From Cyclobacteriaceae bacterium (GTDB lineage Bacteria; Bacteroidota; Bacteroidia; Cytophagales; Cyclobacteriaceae): a DNA stretch of 60,698 nt. Position numbers and translations under genes: made by a program. The notes below the pieces were generated by a model. The model was given only the letters and a program-made list of their open reading frames with translations, did no database searches and was not told the origin of the DNA. Positions 16,954 through 25,955 of this stretch are shown piece by piece. How positions within the stretch are numbered: position 1 is the first letter of the stretch; each line of letters opens with the position of its first letter. The stretch spans positions 1-60,698 of the forward strand of contig JALONI010000007.1 of the NCBI GenBank assembly GCA_025455015.1. Reading direction: 5' to 3'.

Positions 16954-17601
16954 ATGAAGATGTTGGTGTTTCTTTTTTTCACCCTGGCCTCAAGTAGCGA
17001 CCTGGCCTTCGCCCAACCTTACACGCTGGTGTTTCTGCACAAAAAGACCCAGCCACAAGAGCTGCCCAAAGAAAAAATGGAGGAACTGATGCGCGGCCAC
17101 ATGGCCAACATGGACCGGTTGGCGAAGGAAGGGAAACTCAAAGCTGCCGGCCCCTTTGATGGCGGTGGCGGCATTTTTATTTTCCAGTCGGGTTCGCTTG
17201 ATGACGTGCGCGCCTGGGTGGCTACCGACCCGGGTGTGCAGGCGCAGCGATGGGACATCGAGATCGTGCCCTACCAACCGCAGGTGGGCCAACTGTGCGT
17301 GGCGCCCGAACCCTACCAAATGGTGTCTTATTCGTTTATCCGCTTCCAATCCAACGTGTCAAAAAGCAATGTACAGCAGGCCGATGGGTGGATGAATGCC
17401 CACCGCCAATACATCAAAACCCTATTGCACGACCAACTCATCACCCATGTTTACCTGGGCGATGAAAACGACTCGGTAATTCTGGCAGCCGGGAATTGGA
17501 GTGCGGCACAATGGACGGGCGATGAGGCCGTGAACCAGGGACTGCTCGTGCCGACTTTCAAAACGCTGTGGATCGCCCGCGGCAGCTTTTGCGAAAAGTA
17601 G
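16954..17601 (+). CDS. Exported YciI-like protein, possibly duplicated domain
   Basis: A 215-residue protein with a signal peptide (MKMLVFLFFTLASSSDLAFA) followed by a YciI-like ferredoxin-fold domain: YTLVFLHKKT, HMANMDRLAKEGKLKAAGPF, IFIFQSGSLDDVRAWVATDP. The second half (about 120-215) has a similar rhythm (YSFIRFQSN, AHRQYIKTLLHDQLITHVYLGDENDSVILAA) and may be a second diverged copy. YciI domains occur in small enzymes and binding proteins of poorly known function; export is unusual for them but common in Bacteroidota relatives. The gene starts 4 bases after the PLP enzyme gene. Confidence 0.78.
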   Translation: MKMLVFLFFTLASSSDLAFAQPYTLVFLHKKTQPQELPKEKMEELMRGHMANMDRLAKEGKLKAAGPFDGGGGIFIFQSGSLDDVRAWVATDPGVQAQRWDIEIVPYQPQVGQLCVAPEPYQMVSYSFIRFQSNVSKSNVQQADGWMNAHRQYIKTLLHDQLITHVYLGDENDSVILAAGNWSAAQWTGDEAVNQGLLVPTFKTLWIARGSFCEK

Positions 17602-17718
17602 GCCCGAAGGCCCGGCCGCGTTCAACGTTTCCCGCTTTATTAAAATTTATTCGCGCGTCCGTAATTAATTCCTGGCGCGTGCAACCAACGGAGTGCGTGT
17701 AGGCGATACAAGACCAGC

Positions 17719-18204
17719 ATGAGCGTAGCTGCAGACCAGAAGTTCACCGAGCTGATTGACCAGTCGCGGGGCATTATTTACAAAGTCATCCGGTTGTACG
17801 TGCGCAACCCCGAAGATGAAAAGGACCTCTTCCAGGAGATCCTTTTCCAGGCGTGGAAATCATACCCCCGCTTTGACGGGCGGTCGAAGTTTTCCACTTG
17901 GCTGTACCGCGTGGGGCTAAACACCGTGCTCACGTTTCAGCGAAGGCCCGACCTGGTGCGCGCTACGGATAACCTGGAGCCCGTGGGCGGCAGCGACCAC
18001 TCGCACGAGCGAAACGAAAGTGTGGATGCCCTCTACCAGGCCATCCGCGAGCTCAACGACATCGACCGGATGATCGTCACGCTGCACCTGGATGGCTACG
18101 AGAACGAGGAGATCAGCGAAATCGCTGGGATCACCAAAAACCACGTGGCCGTTAAGCTGCACCGCATCAAAGAAACGCTGACCCGAAAACTGAAAGACCT
18201 ATAA
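17719..18204 (+). CDS. ECF-type RNA polymerase sigma factor
   Basis: A 161-residue sigma factor with all expected parts: region 2 (FTELIDQSRGIIYKVIRLYV, DEKDLFQEILFQAWKSYPRF, FSTWLYRVGLNTVLTF) and region 4 (LNDIDRMIVTLHLDGYENEEISEIAGITKNHVAVKLHRIKETL). Unlike the ECF factor at 12.1 kb it has the base composition of the core genome. The membrane protein gene 4 bases downstream is the probable partner. Confidence 0.93.
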   Translation: MSVAADQKFTELIDQSRGIIYKVIRLYVRNPEDEKDLFQEILFQAWKSYPRFDGRSKFSTWLYRVGLNTVLTFQRRPDLVRATDNLEPVGGSDHSHERNESVDALYQAIRELNDIDRMIVTLHLDGYENEEISEIAGITKNHVAVKLHRIKETLTRKLKDL

Positions 18205-18208
18205 CATC

Positions 18209-18811
18209 ATGGACTTGCAACAGGCTTGGAATAAACTGCGCGATGAGCGGCTGAGCAAACCGACCTCGGAGGCGCTGAACATCGGCACGAAATCAAAACA
18301 TCCTATTCAAAAACTGAAGTCCGCGTACCTGACCACCACCCTTTTTGCCGTGGTGTTCCTGTTCGTTTTTGTGGCCCTGCTTTTCGTCTTCCGCGAGGGC
18401 CTGATCCAAGCGTTCCTTTGGTTGATGATTGCCTCGTACACCGCAGCGGTGATGGTCAACTACCGAATGTACCAAAGGCTGGAGCCGGTGATCCCACCCG
18501 ATCAGGATTTGAAATCCGTACTGGTCAACACCCATGTACTCATCACCAAAAACATTCGGATGCAGGAGTACGTGGCATTGTTCATTTACCCGTTTGCCGG
18601 GGCTACGGGCTTTTTTATGGGGGGCGCCACCGCCAGTGGCGACATCATGGGGATGCTGGCAAAACAACAAGTGATCATCGCGCTGATCATCATGGTGATC
18701 GTACTGACGCCCGCCTGCTTTTATCTGTCGCGCTGGTTGTACCGCGTGTCGTATGGCAAGTGCCTGAACGAGTTGCAGGAGCGCATCAACGCCTTAGACG
18801 ATCCCGCCTGA
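18209..18811 (+). CDS. Membrane protein paired with ECF sigma factor, candidate anti-sigma
   Basis: A 200-residue protein with a short cytoplasmic N-terminus (about 45 residues, starting MDLQQAWNKLRDE) and four predicted membrane helices at about 47-70, 72-92, 118-140 and 150-172. It begins four bases after the stop codon of the sigma factor gene, so they are co-transcribed. Similar sigma/membrane-protein pairs in Bacteroidota are presumed regulator pairs; no zinc-binding anti-sigma motif is visible, so an anti-sigma role is inferred only from position. Confidence 0.75.
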   Translation: MDLQQAWNKLRDERLSKPTSEALNIGTKSKHPIQKLKSAYLTTTLFAVVFLFVFVALLFVFREGLIQAFLWLMIASYTAAVMVNYRMYQRLEPVIPPDQDLKSVLVNTHVLITKNIRMQEYVALFIYPFAGATGFFMGGATASGDIMGMLAKQQVIIALIIMVIVLTPACFYLSRWLYRVSYGKCLNELQERINALDDPA

Positions 18812-18853
18812 ATCGCGTGCCTTCGCGCTCGGTAGACGCGACATGATAACAAT

Positions 18854-19213
18854 CTCGCCCCAGCCCCGGAGGGGCGACATATCGGTAGCAAAAAAAAGGC
18901 ATTACCAACGAAGCTCCGTTAGGAGCGGCATGTCCCTAGCCACAGAACATCGCCAAGCGCATCGCCCCAGCCCCGGAGGGGCGACATATCGGTAGCAAAA
19001 AAAAGGCATTACCACGAAGCCCCGTAGGGGCGGCATATCGGTGGAACACACCCACAGATGACCGGGCACGATGGCACCAACCATCGCCCCAGCCCCGGAG
19101 GGGCGGCATATCGGTAGCAAAAAAAAGGCATTACCAACGAAGCTCCGTTAGGAGCGGCATGTCCCTAGCCACAGAGCATCGCCCCAGCCCCGGAGGGGCG
19201 ACATATCGGTAGC
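18854..19213. repeat. Cluster of seven GC-rich palindromic repeats
   Basis: Seven related units lie at about 18854-18889, 18911-18940, 18961-18996, 19016-19044, 19083-19118, 19140-19169 and 19178-19213. The main unit contains CAGCCCCGGAGGGGCGACAT followed by ATCGGTAGC; the variant reads AGCTCCGTTAGGAGCGGCAT and GTCCCTAGC. Each has a short GC-rich stem (CCCC..GGGG or CTCC..GGAG, with the variant keeping pairing by matched changes). Spacers include a repeated AAAAAAAAGGCATTACCA. The 437-base region between the ECF membrane partner and trmH has no gene. This is a dispersed-repeat cluster, not a CRISPR: units are unequal and spacers are partly repeated. Confidence 0.9.
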
Positions 19214-19248
19214 CGACATATACCACCGCGGTTTTGTAGTTTTGGCCC

Positions 19249-19785
19249 ATGAAAAAATTGGCATTGGACGACCTCGGGCGCTTGTCGGTCGATCAATTTA
19301 AATCGGCAAAAAAATTACCCCTTTGCCTCGTGCTCGACAACGTGCGCAGCCTGCACAACGTGGGCTCTGCCTTTCGCACGGCCGATGCCTTTCGCGTGCA
19401 AAAAATCTTCCTCACCGGCATCACCGGCACACCACCCCACCGCGAAATCGAGAAAACCGCGCTGGGCGCCACCGCCTCCGTGGATTGGCAGTACGCCCCC
19501 GACACGGCCGCACTGCTTCAGGAACTCCGCGCGCAGGGGTGGACTCTGGTGGCCGTGGAGCAAACAACGGAAAGCGTGCCCCTGCAACAGTTTGCCATGC
19601 CCGCAAACCAAAAGCTCTGCCTTGTTTTTGGCAACGAAGTACATGGGGTGAGCGAGGCAGCCGTGGCGCTGGTACACCAGGCGCTGGAAATACCGCAGGC
19701 AGGCACCAAGCACTCGCTCAACATTTCAGTGTGTCTGGGTATTGTGGTGTGGGAAGTGTTTAAAAAACAGTCCCTTTCCGGATAG
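19249..19785 (+). CDS. TrmH/SpoU-family RNA 2'-O-methyltransferase
   Basis: A 178-residue SPOUT methyltransferase with all three family motifs: LDNVRSLHNVGSAFRTADAF (motif 1, catalytic Arg), LVFGNEVHGVSEAAV (motif 2) and SLNISVCLGIVVWEVFK (motif 3, forming the knotted SAM site). It has no N-terminal substrate-binding extension, so it is of the short type; the target (tRNA Gm18 or another site) cannot be told. A TAGTTTTG at 19237-19244 lies only four bases before the ATG, which would give a leaderless transcript if it is the promoter. The purM promoter lies just past its stop codon. Confidence 0.93.
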   Translation: MKKLALDDLGRLSVDQFKSAKKLPLCLVLDNVRSLHNVGSAFRTADAFRVQKIFLTGITGTPPHREIEKTALGATASVDWQYAPDTAALLQELRAQGWTLVAVEQTTESVPLQQFAMPANQKLCLVFGNEVHGVSEAAVALVHQALEIPQAGTKHSLNISVCLGIVVWEVFKKQSLSG

Positions 19786-19792
19786 GGAATTG

Positions 19793-19800
19793 TATCTTTG
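19793..19800 (+). promoter_or_regulatory. -7 promoter element TATCTTTG for purM
   Basis: Exact TAnnTTTG match between the trmH stop codon and the likely purM start at 19820. No good TTG is seen at the expected upstream position. Confidence 0.5.
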
Positions 19801-19819
19801 GGACGATTCCCTAAATGCT

Positions 19820-20989
19820 TTGACCACCGATCGCTACACCCAACGCGGGGTTTCCGCCAGCAAGGAAGACGTACACCGCGCCATTCAAAATCTGGACAAA
19901 GGGTTATACCCGAGGGCCTTTTGCAAGATCGTGCCCGATCTGCTGGCCCACGATCCTCAGTACTGCACCGTCATGCATGCCGATGGTGCCGGCACGAAAT
20001 CATCACTGGCCTATCTGTATTGGAAAGAAACGGGTGATCTTTCCGTATGGAAAGGCATCGCGCAAGATGCCATCATCATGAACATCGATGACCTGTTGTG
20101 CGTGGGCGCTACAGGACCCATCTTGCTGTCATCTACCATCGGGCGAAACAAGCAGGTGATCCCCGGAGACGTGATCGCCACCATCATCGAAGGAACGGAA
20201 GACGTTTTGGCCATGCTGCGGAAACACGGTATGGAAATACACAGCACCGGTGGCGAAACGGCAGACGTAGGCGACTTGGTGCGTACGATCATTGTGGACA
20301 GTACCGTAACGGCACGGATGAAGCGCAGCGAAGTAATTGACAATGCCAACATCCAAGCGGGCGATGTCATCGTGGGGTTGGCCTCGTTTGGTCAATCGAC
20401 CTATGAACAAGAATACAACGGAGGGATGGGAAGCAACGGGCTCACGTCCGCACGACACGATGTGTTTCATCACGCCTACACCGCAAAATACCCCGAGACA
20501 TTTGATCCGGCCGTGGACGAAAAGCTGGTGTACACAGGCCCACATAGGGTGACTGATCACCTTGCAGATGTGCCTGTAAATGTGGGGAAGTTGGTGTTGT
20601 CGCCCACGCGCACCTATGCCCCGGTGGTGATGGCGATTTTGCAAACCCAACGCGCGGCCATTCACGGCATGGTGCATTGCAGCGGTGGCGCCCAAACAAA
20701 AGTCCTTCACTTTATCGACAAACTGCATGTCATCAAAGACAATCTGTTTGAAACCCCTCCGCTGTTCCGGTTGATTCAGCAATGCTCGGGCACAGATTGG
20801 AAAGAAATGTATAAAGTCTTCAACATGGGCCACCGATTGGAGATGTATACCGATGCCTCGACCGCCCAGCACATCATCCAAACGGCCTCGCATTTTCAGA
20901 TCGAGGCAAAAGTGATCGGGCGCGTAGAAGAGGCTCCCGCCAAACAAGTGACGTTGAAAACCTCCGCAGGCGAGTACACCTACGGGTAG
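19820..20989 (+). CDS. purM: Phosphoribosylformylglycinamidine cyclo-ligase (AIR synthase), probable TTG start
   Basis: A 389-residue enzyme for step five of purine synthesis, closing FGAM to AIR with ATP. Family features: DRYTQRGVSASKEDVHRAI, MHADGAGTKSSLAYLYW, DAIIMNIDDLLCVGATGPIL, GETADVGDL, and SGGAQTKVLHF with a C-terminal AIRS_C domain. This is the long form common in Bacteroidota. The family N-terminus begins near TTDRYTQRG; no in-frame ATG is available, and TTG 19820 is the best start. An out-of-frame ATG at 19815 opens a two-codon reading frame (ATG CTT TGA) that overlaps this TTG. Confidence 0.9.
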   Translation: MTTDRYTQRGVSASKEDVHRAIQNLDKGLYPRAFCKIVPDLLAHDPQYCTVMHADGAGTKSSLAYLYWKETGDLSVWKGIAQDAIIMNIDDLLCVGATGPILLSSTIGRNKQVIPGDVIATIIEGTEDVLAMLRKHGMEIHSTGGETADVGDLVRTIIVDSTVTARMKRSEVIDNANIQAGDVIVGLASFGQSTYEQEYNGGMGSNGLTSARHDVFHHAYTAKYPETFDPAVDEKLVYTGPHRVTDHLADVPVNVGKLVLSPTRTYAPVVMAILQTQRAAIHGMVHCSGGAQTKVLHFIDKLHVIKDNLFETPPLFRLIQQCSGTDWKEMYKVFNMGHRLEMYTDASTAQHIIQTASHFQIEAKVIGRVEEAPAKQVTLKTSAGEYTYG

Positions 20990-21075
20990 CCGACTGGCAG
21001 ACCCTTGCCATTGATGTAATTTCCGCCCGGCACGCGAGGCGTTTTTCTACATTCGCAACCTAATCCTGTGATGAT

Positions 21076-23898
21076 ATGAAAATGTACGTTGTCCTTGCCT
21101 TGGTGGCATTAGCCCCGCTGGCGGTTGCTCAAAAAAAATCGTTACCCCCAGTGGCCAAAAAGCCCCTCACCCACGCGGTGTATGACGGTTGGAAAGAAAT
21201 CCCCTACAAACAACTCACGCCCAATGGCGAAGTAGCGGCCGTCACGATCAATCCGCAGGAGGGCGATGGCAAAATTGTTTTCTATCATTTGAAAACGAAT
21301 GCCCAGGATTCCACAAAACGGGCGGCCGAGATAGCCCTGACCTACGACAGTCGCCATGCCATCTTCAAGATAAAGCCACCCCAAAAGCTGGTCAAAGAGC
21401 TGCGCAGACAAAAAAAGAAAAAAGAAGACCTACCCAAAGACTCCCTGGGCATTTACACCATCAGCACGCGCAAAACCGAAAAGATAGCGGGTGTGAAGTC
21501 GTACAAGATCGCAGAGAAATCCGGCCAATGGCTGGCCTATCAACTGGAGCCTAAGAAAGAAGCCCCCAAACCTAAAGACGAGAAAACCAACCCCGGGGAA
21601 ACGAAAAAGCCGGCCAAGAAAGTAAAACCCAATAATGACGACAACGGTTACACGCTCGTGTTGCGAAATTTGATAACCCGTCAGGAGCAGGCGTTTGGCT
21701 ATGTGCGCGACTACCTATTGGCCAAAGAAGGGCAAGGACTGTTGTTTGCCACGGCAGGTAATGACAGTACGCTAAAGCCGGGTGTGTATTGGTACGATGG
21801 TGCCAAATTGCAGTCGCTGTACGAAGGGAAAAGCAAATTCAAATACAAGGGACTTTCGGTTTACGAAAACGGGACACAGGCGGTCTTTTTGGTGGATACG
21901 GATACCACCAAAGCCCTCGTTCGTCAGTTCAAACTTTTTTGGTGGCGTAAGGAGATGGCACAAGCCCACCAACTGCCGGTGGAGGAGCAATTGGGCATAC
22001 CCATCAATTGGATGGTGAGCGAACACTACACTCCCAACTTTTCCAAAGATGGCAACAAACTGTTTTTTGGCGCAGCCCCCAAGCCTGTCGTAGCGGATAC
22101 CACATTGCTGCCCGAAGAGATCGTGAATGTAGAAGTGTGGACAGGCGATGACGACTACATCTATCCGCAGCAAAACCGGCAGTTGGAAAACGAGAAGAAG
22201 CGCTCCTACCTGATGGCGCTGGACTTGAGCCAAGATCGAAAGTCGGTTTGGCAAGCCGGCAGCCCCGAAACGCCCAACATTGTGTGGGGCGATGAGGGCA
22301 ACGCCTCCGTGGCACTGGCAGAAACGGATGTGAACTACCGCAAAATGATCACGTGGGACACCCAGAATTTCTCGGACGTTTACCTCTACGACTTTGCGCA
22401 AGGGCTGAAAAAGAAAATCGCGGTGAAGCTCAAGGGCAATGCCGCGCTCTCGCCCAAAGCCCGCTTTGTCTATTGGTATAGCCTGGCCGACACGGCCTGG
22501 TTCAGCTACTCCATCGCGCAGGACAAAATCGTTCCGCTTACTGCGTCTCTTCCCGTGGCGTTCGCAGACGAAGAAGACGACCACCCCGACTACCCAAGCC
22601 CGTACGGCAGTGCCGGATGGATCAAAAATGACGAGGCCTTTATCGCATACGATCGGTACGACCTGTGGAAGCTGGACCCTCTGGGTGTTCAGCCTGCGAC
22701 AAACCTGACCCGGATCGGGCGCACCGAAAAAATCCGCTTCCGCTACCTGCGGCTGGATGCCGAAGAGCGTTTTATCGATCCCGACAAGGAACTTTTGCTC
22801 AGTGCCTTTCACGAAACAACCAAACAGGCCGGCTACTACAAACTCAATTTGAAAGACGGTAAGCTGACGAAATTGCTGATGAGCGACCAGCGCTACGCCT
22901 TCACCGCCAAAGCCAAACAAGCCAATCAGCTTTTGTTCACCCGCGAAAGCTTCCGCGAATACCCGGACGTATGGACCACCGACCTTTCGTTTACCGCACC
23001 CAAAAAACTTACCGAAGTCAACCCCCAGATGAAAAACTACCTTTGGGGAAGTGTGGAGCGCGTGCGGTGGATATCGCTGGACAACATCCCGCTGGAAGGA
23101 CTGCTGTACAAACCAGAGGGCTTTGATCCCAAAAAGAAGTATCCGACGATGGTCTATTTCTATGAAAAATATGCCGATGATATCCACCAACACCATGCGC
23201 CCGCGCCCATCCGCTCGTTTATCAACTTTTCGCTGTATGCCAGCAACGGGTATGTGGTGTTTGTGCCGGATGTCGTTTATAAAATTGGCTTTCCGGGCGA
23301 AAGTGCGCACAACTGTATTCTGCCCGGGGTCACCTCGCTGATCGAAAAGGGGTTTGTGGACGAAAAGCGCATCGGCATACAAGGGCATAGCTGGGGCGGC
23401 TACCAGACTGCCTATTTGGTTACGCGTACCAACCTGTTTGCCGCGGCCGAAGCGGGCGCACCCGTAGTAAACATGATCAGCGCCTATGGGGGCGTGCGGT
23501 GGGAGAGCGGTCTGAGCCGGATGTTTCAATACGAAAAGAGCCAGAGCCGGCTGGGCGGCACGCTGTGGGAAAAGCCCATGCTGTACATTGAAAACTCCCC
23601 CATCTTTTTTGCCGACAAAGTGCAGACCCCGTTGCTCATGATGCACAACGATGCCGATGGGGCCGTGCCCTGGTACCAGGGCATCGAATACTACATGGCC
23701 CTGCGCAGGCTGAACAAGCCCGTGTGGATGCTAAACTACAATGGCCAGGGCCATGGGCTTACACAGCGGCAAGACCGCACCGACTTCGCCATACGGATGA
23801 TGCAGTTTTTTGACCACTACCTAAAAGGCACGCCCATGCCCACGTGGATGAAAGAGGGTGTGCCCGCGGTGGAGAAGGGCATCACCAAGGGGTATTAG
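21076..23898 (+). CDS. Exported S9-family prolyl oligopeptidase-like peptidase
   Basis: A 940-residue secreted peptidase with signal peptide (MKMYVVLALVALAPLAVAQ), a long beta-propeller region (about 40-660) and a C-terminal alpha/beta-hydrolase domain (about 690-940). The catalytic triad is visible: Ser in GIQGHSWGGYQT at about residue 777, Asp in MMHNDADGAVPW at about 859, and His in GQGHGLT at about 895. The substrate-positioning region resembles DPP-IV/acylaminoacyl peptidases. A Lys-rich insert at about 157-190 (PKPKDEKTN, KKPAKKVKP) interrupts the propeller. It probably degrades peptides in the periplasm or outside the cell. It stands alone. Confidence 0.92.
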   Translation: MKMYVVLALVALAPLAVAQKKSLPPVAKKPLTHAVYDGWKEIPYKQLTPNGEVAAVTINPQEGDGKIVFYHLKTNAQDSTKRAAEIALTYDSRHAIFKIKPPQKLVKELRRQKKKKEDLPKDSLGIYTISTRKTEKIAGVKSYKIAEKSGQWLAYQLEPKKEAPKPKDEKTNPGETKKPAKKVKPNNDDNGYTLVLRNLITRQEQAFGYVRDYLLAKEGQGLLFATAGNDSTLKPGVYWYDGAKLQSLYEGKSKFKYKGLSVYENGTQAVFLVDTDTTKALVRQFKLFWWRKEMAQAHQLPVEEQLGIPINWMVSEHYTPNFSKDGNKLFFGAAPKPVVADTTLLPEEIVNVEVWTGDDDYIYPQQNRQLENEKKRSYLMALDLSQDRKSVWQAGSPETPNIVWGDEGNASVALAETDVNYRKMITWDTQNFSDVYLYDFAQGLKKKIAVKLKGNAALSPKARFVYWYSLADTAWFSYSIAQDKIVPLTASLPVAFADEEDDHPDYPSPYGSAGWIKNDEAFIAYDRYDLWKLDPLGVQPATNLTRIGRTEKIRFRYLRLDAEERFIDPDKELLLSAFHETTKQAGYYKLNLKDGKLTKLLMSDQRYAFTAKAKQANQLLFTRESFREYPDVWTTDLSFTAPKKLTEVNPQMKNYLWGSVERVRWISLDNIPLEGLLYKPEGFDPKKKYPTMVYFYEKYADDIHQHHAPAPIRSFINFSLYASNGYVVFVPDVVYKIGFPGESAHNCILPGVTSLIEKGFVDEKRIGIQGHSWGGYQTAYLVTRTNLFAAAEAGAPVVNMISAYGGVRWESGLSRMFQYEKSQSRLGGTLWEKPMLYIENSPIFFADKVQTPLLMMHNDADGAVPWYQGIEYYMALRRLNKPVWMLNYNGQGHGLTQRQDRTDFAIRMMQFFDHYLKGTPMPTWMKEGVPAVEKGITKGY

Positions 23899-24064
23899 CC
23901 ACGTAACGAGCAGGCAAATTCCAAAGGAGACTGTGGCCTTGGCGGTGCCACGCCATTCTTACTTCGATACCCATTAAGCGGATATCTACGTATATTCGCT
24001 GGCTATACGAACGTAGTTCGCATATATGGGAGTTGGCGGCAACTGCTTCGGACAATTTAGTGAC

Positions 24065-25039
24065 ATGGAAAAAATACTTGGATTTATTGACTTACTAGGA
24101 TTCAGTAAAATGGTTTCAAAAGACCATGACAAAGCAACCGACATCCTTGACGACTTTTACAATATCTGTTTCAGAATAATAAAAGAGAATCAACAAGTTG
24201 AAGGGAATCTATTCTCTGACTCATTAATGGCTTACTCGACTGACAACGCAGCATTAATTAACTGCTTGACAGAAATATATCGACAATGTCTGAGAAAGAA
24301 TGGAGAATATGAAAATACAGAGAATTTCTTCCTTCTACCGCGCGGTGCTGTGAGTATTGGTTTCGTAAACATTGAGGAAAGACACACTTCACCCAATTTG
24401 AAAAAGGATTTTATTGTTAGTCCCGCCTTAGTTCATTCGGCTGGACTTGAGAAAATGATAAAGGGTAGCAGATTATTAATTGCGGTAAAAAGCGAAAAAG
24501 AAGATTTAGGAATTACATGGAATCAAGACATTAAAAGTATACTTTTTGAAAATTCATCATTTGAATTCTGGAAATATTATCAATACATGGACACACTGTG
24601 GTTTCTTGATTTAACGAAGGACTACAATACACAGAAGGCCGAAGTAATTCAACTAATTAAGATTGCTGCCAAGTTGACAAAGGAAAACTCAAACGAGGCA
24701 TCCGTGTTAGACCAACATACTAACACTTTACGAATTGGACTGTTAAGCTATACCAAATTTCTAGGACGCGAGAATGATGAAATCATCAATCTCATAATTT
24801 CCGACTTTCAAGATGATAAATATTGGTTAATCTGGATGACACTTATAGAAATGATTATGAACTCGACCTATGAGTGGAAATATGCAGCAATGAGATCTGT
24901 TATTACGTTTTACCAAAAGACAAGTTTGACCGAAGGATGGATTCACGTTTTAAAGGAAATTAATAATCCAAAGAACAGCTACATCAAGGCATCGTTTACA
25001 AAATTCTTGGACGAGATGAGCATTCAAACAATAGATTAG
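24065..25039 (+). CDS. Class III nucleotidyl cyclase-like protein
   Basis: A 324-residue A/T-rich protein whose first 150 residues look like a class III adenylate/guanylate cyclase fold: GFIDLLGFSKMV with Asp9 at the first metal position, NLFSDSLMAYS with Asp52 at the second, and LPRGAVSIGF with Arg93. The rest (about 190-324) is helical and unassigned. No signal peptide or membrane helix is present, so it is cytosolic. Similar sequences are frequent in mobile and defence islands, where some class III-type cyclases make signalling nucleotides, but activity here is untested. ATG 24065 is preferred to an upstream ATG at 24026, which lies inside a repeat-like GTTGGCGGCAAC segment. It is the first gene of the island. 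Confidence 0.68.
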   Translation: MEKILGFIDLLGFSKMVSKDHDKATDILDDFYNICFRIIKENQQVEGNLFSDSLMAYSTDNAALINCLTEIYRQCLRKNGEYENTENFFLLPRGAVSIGFVNIEERHTSPNLKKDFIVSPALVHSAGLEKMIKGSRLLIAVKSEKEDLGITWNQDIKSILFENSSFEFWKYYQYMDTLWFLDLTKDYNTQKAEVIQLIKIAAKLTKENSNEASVLDQHTNTLRIGLLSYTKFLGRENDEIINLIISDFQDDKYWLIWMTLIEMIMNSTYEWKYAAMRSVITFYQKTSLTEGWIHVLKEINNPKNSYIKASFTKFLDEMSIQTID

Positions 25040-25052
25040 TGAAAAGCAGCAG

Positions 25053-25182
25053 CCGCCAACAAAATGTTTGCGCAATGGTGGGGTGACGTGTATGTTCAAA
25101 GTGTTATCTTCGTTCAACGTTTGGTCACGTGGGACAAATACGTTTTCAAAAGCCCACCACTGCGCAAACACCAACGTTGCCG
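25053..25182 (+). repeat. Long hairpin repeat between island genes (attC-like)
   Basis: The arms TGTTTGCGCAATGGTGGG (25065-25082) and CCCACCACTGCGCAAACA (25153-25170) pair at 17 of 18 positions; outside them CCGCCAAC (25053) pairs with GTTGCCGG (25175-25182) at 7 of 8. The whole can fold into one hairpin of about 130 bases with a 70-base central part that contains CAACGTTTGGT, a motif shared with the repeats at 26125 and 33421. It fills the space between two island genes. Confidence 0.8.
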
Positions 25183-25193
25183 GTAATTATTTT

Positions 25194-25928
25194 ATGACAA
25201 AGTGTGCCCAACTATTTTGTGGACTTCTGATAATCGTTTCGTGTACACCGACAAAGACTAACGAGACAGAATGGTTTGAAACAGATTGGATTTTTGTTCG
25301 CGATTCTTCCAATTATTTCAACTTTGACCCTAGGTATATTGGACTAAGATTTCGAAACGACACATTGATAACAATCTCAGACCTTTGGTTGACACATGAG
25401 GGACGGTATTCAGTTAATGGAAATCAAATCCAGGTCTTTGACGAGGACTCGACAGACTTTGAAATAATCAAACTGACAAAGGACTCATTAATACTTTTTG
25501 GTTACACTGACACATTGAAATACTACAACAGAACTTTTGAGTTTGACCAAGAACTAAGGTTTCAAAAAATTACTCTTCAAGGCGGACAATGTTTTAGCGA
25601 ATGCCCAGAGTTTTATCTGACAATGGACGACAAAGGAAATGTAGAATTTAAAGGGCTTGAAAACAGTAAGTTCCAAGGGACAAAGATTTATTCAATTGAC
25701 TTTCAAGCAAAAAATCGAATTGACAGTTTGTTTAAGTGGTCAAATATTAACAATATCGACACGACCGACTTTTATGGTTCCGATGACGATTGGAGTTTAA
25801 CAATCTCATTTCAGTACGGGGACAATGAATTAAAAAGAATAAGAGGGACACACAGTTCTATGCCACTCCGGTTAAAGGGAATCATTCGGACTCTTTTAGA
25901 CGACTTGAGGAAAAGAGGATTGGTGTAA
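25194..25928 (+). CDS. Lipoprotein with DUF6438-like domain
   Basis: A 244-residue lipoprotein: signal MTKCAQLFCGLLIIVSC ends in a lipobox Cys at residue 17. The segment GQCFSECPEFYLTMDDKGNVEFKG at about residues 130-155 fits the DUF6438 pattern (CxGxCPxYxxxI...G.V.y.G), a domain of unknown function frequent in Bacteroidota envelope proteins. The gene is A/T-rich, has no recognisable promoter of its own, and starts 11 bases after the attC-like hairpin, so it may be expressed from upstream. Confidence 0.72.
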   Translation: MTKCAQLFCGLLIIVSCTPTKTNETEWFETDWIFVRDSSNYFNFDPRYIGLRFRNDTLITISDLWLTHEGRYSVNGNQIQVFDEDSTDFEIIKLTKDSLILFGYTDTLKYYNRTFEFDQELRFQKITLQGGQCFSECPEFYLTMDDKGNVEFKGLENSKFQGTKIYSIDFQAKNRIDSLFKWSNINNIDTTDFYGSDDDWSLTISFQYGDNELKRIRGTHSSMPLRLKGIIRTLLDDLRKRGLV

Positions 25929-25955
25929 AAAATAACTACCGGCAACATGGGTGGC

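Noticed and set aside
18854-19213. CRISPR array
   Set aside because: Units are of two kinds and unequal spacing, spacers are partly identical to each other, and no cas genes are near.
21772-23646. 624-codon open frame on the minus strand
   Set aside because: It is antisense to the S9 peptidase, whose motifs are intact; the opposite frame is open because of codon bias and lacks any recognisable domain.
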